Shown here one piece after another: positions 63,405 through 64,000 of a stretch of DNA of 64,000 nucleotides (the first letter of the stretch is position 1; each line of letters opens with the position of its first letter). The notes under the pieces are model-generated. The model did not search any database, was not told the origin of the DNA, and was given only the letters and a program-made list of their open reading frames with translations. A program made the translations under genes and the position numbers. This DNA is from JAIUZI01 sp041594355 (lineage in GTDB: Bacteria > Pseudomonadota > Alphaproteobacteria > Rhodobacterales > Rhodobacteraceae), in the NCBI GenBank assembly GCA_041594355.1, contig JBFHMM010000001.1:1-64000 (forward strand), in the 5' to 3' direction.

Positions 63405-64000
63405 TTCGCCAAAACCTCTTCGCGCAGATCGAACACATCAGGTTCAAACACCGGTTCACCCTTCATTTCCTGCACACCGGAGAGGAAGATCTGCGGCCTG
63501 GCCGGATCCAGGTGTTGTAGTTGCCAGGGGGCGAACCGCCACCAGCGGACCCGCAGCATCGCGGAAATCAAAGTCGGTGCGATGCGCCATTTCTTGATGA
63601 CCGCCGGGTTACCGGCCACCACCGCATAGGGCGGCACGTCTTTGGACACCACGGCATTGGCCGCCACCACGGCGCCGTCGCCGATGGTCACACCGGCCGC
63701 GATATAGGCCCCGTGGCCGATCCAGACGTCATTGCCGATGGTGGTGATCCGGGCACGTGTCGCCGGACCCGTGTGGTCGAACTTGTAGCTGTGATAGTCG
63801 TCGGCGCCGGTAAAGCCGCTGCCCAGATCGAACAACCGGTCCCCGAGATAGAAGGCCGGCGAGGTCGAGACCCAGTCCATCGGGTGGTTTTGCCGCCCGA
63901 TCTGGACCTCTTCTCCGAACGAACAATAGCGGCCGATCCGGGCGCCGAAACAATGGCCCGACACCTGGTAGGAAAACGCGCCCAACTCGATGGAATGTTC
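63401..64000 (-). CDS. Hexapeptide-repeat acetyltransferase, N-terminus beyond the window
   Basis: At least 199 codons; the frame stays open to the window edge (the last codons read EHSIEL before GAFSYQ), so the start lies outside. Left-handed beta-helix repeats (CFGARIGRYCSFGEEVQIGR, TTIGNDVWIGHGAYIAAGVT, VGDGAVVAANAVVSKDVPPY, AVVAGNPAVIKKWR) are of the chloramphenicol/xenobiotic acetyltransferase type; a glycan O-acetyltransferase role is likely from context. Joined to the sulfotransferase by ATGA. Confidence 0.88.
   Translation of the reverse strand, partial: EHSIELGAFSYQVSGHCFGARIGRYCSFGEEVQIGRQNHPMDWVSTSPAFYLGDRLFDLGSGFTGADDYHSYKFDHTGPATRARITTIGNDVWIGHGAYIAAGVTIGDGAVVAANAVVSKDVPPYAVVAGNPAVIKKWRIAPTLISAMLRVRWWRFAPWQLQHLDPARPQIFLSGVQEMKGEPVFEPDVFDLREEVLAK

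Noticed and set aside
1..64000. tRNA, rRNA, insertion sequences, integrases or CRISPR arrays
   Set aside because: No transposase, integrase, cloverleaf or repeat-spacer pattern was recognised on reading; a tRNA scan could not be run.

Overview
The window looks like a chromosomal accessory region of a GC-rich marine Alphaproteobacterium, most likely family Rhodobacteraceae (Roseobacter-type). The evidence is the GC-rich code, the characteristic serralysin N-terminus (Met-Cys-Met-Ile-Cys), a YjbE/F/H-like polysaccharide set, and the G/C-rich intergenic hairpin cluster after the secretion operon. This placement rests on sequence style and family recognition, not on a database search.

Layout. 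1-2746 (minus): an RTX serralysin-type metalloprotease, cut by the window edge, and a small secreted protein. 3223-8931 (plus): a membrane-bound nucleotide-sugar dehydratase (WbpM/CapD type), a YjbH-like outer-membrane protein, a YjbF-like lipoprotein and a Thr-tailed YjbE-like exported protein, followed by a strong terminator. 9066-16263: a two-domain glycosyltransferase (minus), manC (plus) and a decayed TPR-glycosyltransferase pseudogene. 16503-34229: a 56-aa small protein, two sulfotransferases, a large glycosyltransferase, an FkbM methyltransferase, gmd and fcl (GDP-L-fucose synthesis), another sulfotransferase, a 1027-aa unknown protein, two glycosyltransferases, a second 56-aa small protein and another sulfotransferase. 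34240-46222: two minus-strand sulfotransferase operons with an acetyltransferase between them; the second operon also carries a GSCFA protein, an SGNH-like protein and a permease fused to FG-GAP/UnbV repeats. 46349-51839 (minus): a secreted fibre-like protein and partner, two Sel1-repeat proteins and a prepilin peptidase. 51944-62449 (plus): a type II secretion system, gspGHIJKLM then gspCDEF, interrupted by one minus-strand TPR lipoprotein. 62622-64000 (minus): a twelfth sulfotransferase and a partial acetyltransferase.

How it works together (inference). ManC, Gmd and Fcl make GDP-L-fucose; several large glycosyltransferases assemble a surface or secreted glycan; up to twelve PAPS-type sulfotransferases, acetyltransferases and an FkbM methyltransferase decorate it; YjbE/F/H-like proteins belong to the exopolysaccharide envelope machinery. 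The product is plausibly a sulfated, fucose-containing polysaccharide or glycoconjugate. No Wza/Wzc/Wzx/Wzy export genes and no PAPS-synthesis genes (cysDNC) lie in the window.

Most novel item: a conserved ~50-residue domain found three times. It is encoded as two stand-alone 56-aa genes (16503-16673 and 32900-33070), and it is fused to the C-terminus of the sulfotransferase at 16751-17626. By hand the copies align without gaps at nearly half identity. The recurrence suggests a small accessory or regulatory partner of the sulfotransferase/glycan system.
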